The position numbers and the translations under genes are program-made. The notes below the pieces were generated by a model. It saw only the letters and a list, made by a program, of their open reading frames with translations. It was not told where the DNA came from and searched no databases. 10,131 nt of DNA from Pseudomonadota bacterium. GTDB lineage: Bacteria > Pseudomonadota > Gammaproteobacteria > Pseudomonadales > Azotimanducaceae. Each line of letters starts with the position of its first letter. Position 1 is the stretch's first letter. This document shows, piece after piece, positions 7,033-10,131 of this stretch. Location: NCBI GenBank assembly GCA_027622495.1, contig JAQBYL010000126.1:1-10131 (forward strand), given 5' to 3'.

Positions 7033-7977
7033 ATGAACGATACAACTAACCTGATCGCAGAAAGTGCTGAAAAGATGTTCAGTGACCTGGTCAACAAAGC
7101 CGTCCTCGACAAAGCAGAGGAGGGTGTATTTGCAGACGAAATCTGGCGAGCCATCTGTGCTAACGGTTTTGATCAGTTGGGTGTGACCGGCAGCGGAACC
7201 GGGCTTGCGGATCTGTTCCATGTGCTTGTTGTCGCTGGTAAACATGCGCTCCCGCTGCCGCTTGCGGAAGCCTGTCTGGTCAATCGGTGGCTTGGATCAA
7301 ACGAGGTGTTTGGCAGCATTGGTTGTGTTGAAGCTTCGCAGATCGTGGACGTACCCTGGGGCAGACAGGCGAGTGTCATCATCGGGATCGCCCCTGAAGG
7401 TCTCGTCAGAAACAAGGGTAAAAATGCACGCGCAGGGGTAAATCTTGCAGGTGAGGCCCGTGATTCGGTTGAGCTGGACGCACAGGAGAGTGTGGCTTGC
7501 ATTGATGATCCCTTCGCCCTCCTGACCCTGTCGCGGGTATGTCTGATGGCCGGTGCCATGCAGACCGTTCTGGATCTGACTCTGCGCTTCGCCCAGGAAC
7601 GTGAGCAGTTCGGCCGACCCATATCCAAATTTCAGGTAATCCAGCACCAGCTTGCAGTGATCGCTGCCGAGTTCGCTGCATCGTTGAAAGCAGCCGATGC
7701 GGCGGTTGAAGCGCTAGGCACAGACCGGTTCATAACCGATCTTGCCATCGCCAAGGCGCGGATCGGTGAAGCGGTCGGTGTGGTGAACGAACTCGCCCAC
7801 CAGATCCACGGCGCCATGGGTTACACCCATGAACATCAGCTTCATCATTTTACCCGACGTCTGTGGGCCTGGCGGGAAGAGTATGGCGACGAGATATACT
7901 GGCAGACCCGGCTCGGAGCAATCGTGGTCGAGCAGGGTGGTGATGGCGCCTGGGATTACCTCGCGACGTCACGTTGA
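7033..7977 (+). CDS. Acyl-CoA dehydrogenase-like small subunit
   Basis: This 314-residue protein starts two bases after the stop of the large subunit gene, so the two are surely co-transcribed and probably translationally coupled. It is well short of the usual 380-400 residues. The N-terminal helical domain (about 1-95) is followed by a shrunken beta region (about 100-155) that lacks the SEPxxGSD flavin motif. The C-terminal helical domain is complete, with REQFGRPISKFQVIQHQLA (about 190-208), which supplies the FAD-diphosphate Arg and dimer contacts, and QIHGAMGYTHEH (257-268). E283 in WREEYGDE aligns by eye with the MCAD-type catalytic Glu position. It probably cannot act alone and pairs with the upstream protein, as FadE28 pairs with FadE29 in mycobacterial cholesterol side-chain oxidation. 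The partner substrate could equally be another bulky acyl-CoA. The gene ends 6 bp from the convergent ABC exporter gene. Confidence 0.87.
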   Translation: MNDTTNLIAESAEKMFSDLVNKAVLDKAEEGVFADEIWRAICANGFDQLGVTGSGTGLADLFHVLVVAGKHALPLPLAEACLVNRWLGSNEVFGSIGCVEASQIVDVPWGRQASVIIGIAPEGLVRNKGKNARAGVNLAGEARDSVELDAQESVACIDDPFALLTLSRVCLMAGAMQTVLDLTLRFAQEREQFGRPISKFQVIQHQLAVIAAEFAASLKAADAAVEALGTDRFITDLAIAKARIGEAVGVVNELAHQIHGAMGYTHEHQLHHFTRRLWAWREEYGDEIYWQTRLGAIVVEQGGDGAWDYLATSR

Positions 7978-7983
7978 CCGGGC

Positions 7984-9867
7984 TCACACGGCGGGTGCCG
8001 GTGTAGTCAGTATCTGACTGGACTCCTGCAGGCTCTGCTGACGGTAGAGATCGTAATAATGACCCCCCAGATCCATCAACTGGGCATGTGTGCCCATCTC
8101 GCGGATACGGCCCCGATCGATCACAACAATCCGCTGTGCATTGCGGATGGTTGACAGACGATGGGCGATGATGAGGGCAATTCTGCCCTTCAGAAGATTG
8201 ACCAGACCTTGCTGTATGTGCTGCTCGGTTTCGGTGTCCACCGACGATGTAGCCTCATCCATGATCAGGATCTGCGGATCAGCCAGGATGGCACGGGCGA
8301 ACGAAACCAGTTGTTTCTGACCGGCAGACAACAGTGAACCGCCCTCACCGGGGTTGGTCGCGTAACCGGCTTCCAGACCCATGATGAAATCGTGGGCACC
8401 GGCGATGTGGGCGGTACTCATCACTTCTTCGTCGCTTGCGTCGAGCCGACCATAGCGGATGTTCTCGAGTATGCTGCCGCTGAAAACATGGGCATTCTGC
8501 AGAACCATACCCAGATTGGACTGCAACCAGTGCAGGCCGCGGCTGCGGTAATCAACACCGTCGATCAGCACCTGGCCACTGGTCGGTTCGTAGAAACGGC
8601 AGACCAGATTAACCAGGGTACTCTTACCACCACCGGTTGGTCCGACAATGGCGACGGTTTCACCGCGACGGATGGTCAGGTTGATGTTCTTGAGAATGGG
8701 TTTTGCCGGGTCGTAGTGGAAGCCGACATCTTTCAGTTCAATCTCACTGATCCGTGCAGCACCACCATCTGCAGCAAAAACTGCTGAATCCTGTCTGCGG
8801 CTGTTTGCCCGCAGTGCCTCAACCACCGAAGGCGAATCTTTGATCTGTGGATCGGCTTCGATCAGGCTCAGAATACGCTCGGCAGATGCCTGGGCCATCT
8901 GCATCTCGGCAAACCAGTGACCAAGCTGTTCCACCGGATCGAAAAAGTGCCGGGCGTACGCCATGAATGCCACCAGCGTTCCTGCTGTGATGGTTCCCAT
9001 CAAGAGGTCCATGCCACCCACGGCCATGGCAAGCCCAATTGCCAGGCTGGCCATGGTGACAACCAGCGGCAGATAGATGGCGGCCAGTGTCAGATTCGTC
9101 ACAGACGCGTTGTACATCTTGTCTGTCAGGGTCTGGAACTCGTCCAGGTTAGCTTTTTCACGCACGAAAGCTTTGCTGGTTAAAACACCCATGATGGCTT
9201 CGTTGAACGAACCGGTTATGCGGGAGTTGGTCGAGCGGACAGAGCGGGCACTGATCAAAATACGGTTCTTGAATTTTGCCGACAGCCAACCGAGGAAAGG
9301 GATGACCGCCAGGGTGATCAGGGCGAGCTTGGGATTCATGACCAGCATGGCGAGGGCGATGCCGATCATCATGGTGCTCCCCCAGATCAGATCCAGAAAA
9401 CCCCACGCGAGGATGTTTGACAGGCGTTCGCAATCCGACGTCATACGTGCCATCAGCCAGCCCACTGGTCGATAGTCGTAAAACGAAAACGACAGGCGCT
9501 GCAGATTTTCAAAACCGTCGCGTCGGATATCGTGACTGACATGAGTTCGAATCTTGCCTGCCTTGACGATAAAGCCGGCGATACCGATGCAGATGCAGAT
9601 GGTGGTGGCAATGTAGGCTGTGATGTAGGGCGTAAAGTCTGCGTTCAACCCGTTCAGCGAAACTTGGTCGACCACTTCGCGGGTAATCAGCGGAAAAACG
9701 ACTTCCATGCTTGCGGTAACAATTGCACACACGGCAATCCAGATCAGATCTTTCGGGTACTGTGCAGAGTAACGGAACAGTTTTTTCCACAACGACAGGT
9801 TTACGTTGCTGGCCAGAGCCTGCTCGTCGAAGCCATCATCAAAGTTTTCGTCGTCGTAGTTATCCAT
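7984..9867 (-). CDS. ABC exporter half-transporter (permease-ATPase fusion)
   Basis: This 627-residue protein is a type IV (MsbA/MdlB-like) half-transporter in the inner membrane. A six-helix transmembrane domain covers about residues 38-325, and the ATPase domain about 372-605. ATPase motifs seen are A-loop Y385, Walker A GPTGGGKS (409-416), Q457, signature LLSAGQ (512-517), Walker B ILIMDEAT with catalytic E538, and H569, so this domain looks ATPase-competent. The linker (about 345-370) is longer and more Ala/Ser/charged than usual, and the N-terminus (MDNYDDENFDDGFDEQ) is strikingly acidic. The start at 9867 is supported by GGAGGT (9872-9877, minus strand) five bases away; the upstream in-frame start at 9903 would lie deep in the neighbouring gene. 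It overlaps the end of the preceding ABC gene by 8 bp, which points to coupled translation and a heterodimeric exporter. Substrate unknown; lipids or drugs are typical. Confidence 0.93.
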   Translation of the reverse strand: MDNYDDENFDDGFDEQALASNVNLSLWKKLFRYSAQYPKDLIWIAVCAIVTASMEVVFPLITREVVDQVSLNGLNADFTPYITAYIATTICICIGIAGFIVKAGKIRTHVSHDIRRDGFENLQRLSFSFYDYRPVGWLMARMTSDCERLSNILAWGFLDLIWGSTMMIGIALAMLVMNPKLALITLAVIPFLGWLSAKFKNRILISARSVRSTNSRITGSFNEAIMGVLTSKAFVREKANLDEFQTLTDKMYNASVTNLTLAAIYLPLVVTMASLAIGLAMAVGGMDLLMGTITAGTLVAFMAYARHFFDPVEQLGHWFAEMQMAQASAERILSLIEADPQIKDSPSVVEALRANSRRQDSAVFAADGGAARISEIELKDVGFHYDPAKPILKNINLTIRRGETVAIVGPTGGGKSTLVNLVCRFYEPTSGQVLIDGVDYRSRGLHWLQSNLGMVLQNAHVFSGSILENIRYGRLDASDEEVMSTAHIAGAHDFIMGLEAGYATNPGEGGSLLSAGQKQLVSFARAILADPQILIMDEATSSVDTETEQHIQQGLVNLLKGRIALIIAHRLSTIRNAQRIVVIDRGRIREMGTHAQLMDLGGHYYDLYRQQSLQESSQILTTPAPAV

Positions 9868-10131
9868 GTTGACCTCCGATACCGTTGTGCGCCTGTGCGA
9901 CATCGCGCTCGATTGATGTGTCTAATGCACCCTGAATTCTACACAGGCGCTGGTAGGGGCCCGGCTGTGAGGCGAGGGTGGCATGATCTCCAAGCTGGGC
10001 AATCCGACCTTTTTCAAGCACCAGAATCCGATCAGCTGCAATCACCGATGACAGTCGATGGGCGATGATGATCGTGGTCTGGCGACCTTTGCGCCGCTTC
10101 AGCGCGTCGAGGATCTGTCGCTCGGTGAGGG
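9860..10131 (-). CDS. ABC exporter half-transporter, C-terminal end (partial)
   Basis: This is the 3' end of a second ABC exporter gene that enters from beyond the right edge of the window. The frame is open to the edge, and the 89 or so residues seen are the end of an ATPase domain: LTERQILDALKRR just after the expected D-loop, then TIIIAHRLSSV with the H-loop His, then ADRILVLEKGRIAQLGDHATL, typical of this family. After that comes a short tail of about 35 residues ending HNGIGGQHG. Walker A, signature and Walker B lie outside the window, so it cannot be told whether this half has a degenerate ATPase site. Its TAA stop overlaps the start of the next ABC gene by 8 bp, so the two halves are presumably made in equal amounts and pair together. 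An internal GTG at 10045 is not a real start, because homology continues upstream of it. Confidence 0.88.
   Translation of the reverse strand, partial: LTERQILDALKRRKGRQTTIIIAHRLSSVIAADRILVLEKGRIAQLGDHATLASQPGPYQRLCRIQGALDTSIERDVAQAHNGIGGQHG
9872..9877 (-). promoter_or_regulatory. Shine-Dalgarno site deciding the ABC exporter start
   Basis: On the minus strand GGAGGT is followed five bases later by the ATG at 9867. It is the strongest ribosome site in the window. It lies inside the last codons of the upstream ABC gene and fixes the start of the downstream one. Confidence 0.75.

Noticed and set aside
8317..8334. Signature LSAGQ instead of LSGGQ as a sign of a degenerate ATPase site
   Set aside because: Ala at this position is common in active exporters and the catalytic Glu and switch His are present, so no defect is inferred.
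9532..10068. A 178-codon plus-strand frame across the ABC gene boundary
   Set aside because: It is antisense to two clear ABC exporter frames, is rich in Asp/Gly/Val from reversed codons, and has no recognisable domain.
1..10131. Mobile element, defence island or CRISPR array
   Set aside because: No transposase, integrase, terminal repeats, direct repeat arrays or defence-type genes were seen in any frame. The region looks like ordinary chromosome.

Overview
The window reads as a dense chromosomal segment of a Gram-negative bacterium, most likely a gammaproteobacterium. This rests on gene content (an HpnN-like RND/MMPL transporter, a YjbQ homologue, a multi-PAS GGDEF/EAL protein, an MsbA-type ABC exporter pair) and on moderately high GC with good Shine-Dalgarno sites. 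It is inferred from family knowledge, not a taxonomic assignment. No phage, transposon, CRISPR, tRNA or rRNA feature was seen.

Layout from left to right. (1) At 1-1556 (+) lies the C-terminal part of an RND-superfamily transporter, cut by the window edge. (2) At 1575-4913 (-) lies a large membrane-anchored cyclic-di-GMP enzyme with five tandem PAS domains followed by GGDEF and EAL domains. (3) Diverging from it is a YjbQ/UPF0047 protein (4975-5397, +). Its 3' end overlaps an unrecognised small acidic protein gene on the other strand (5366-5779, -). (4) At 5900-7977 (+) is a two-gene operon of acyl-CoA dehydrogenase-like proteins. The two subunits appear to carry complementary halves of one active site and FAD site, which suggests an obligate heteromeric dehydrogenase. 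(5) At 7984-10131 (-) are two overlapping ABC exporter genes, the upstream one truncated by the window end, that probably encode a heterodimeric exporter.

The segment is very compact. The convergent junctions have 18 bp, a 32-bp overlap and 6 bp. The only non-coding stretches of note are two divergent promoter regions, 4914-4974 and 5780-5899, each holding a short inverted repeat. No non-coding stretch exceeds 300 bases.

The genes do not form one obvious pathway. They look like neighbouring independent units: envelope lipid/drug transport, c-di-GMP signalling, a small housekeeping-type enzyme, a CoA-ester oxidation step and an exporter. The most interesting item is the split acyl-CoA dehydrogenase pair, of the kind known from steroid side-chain degradation. 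Its substrate cannot be determined from this window.
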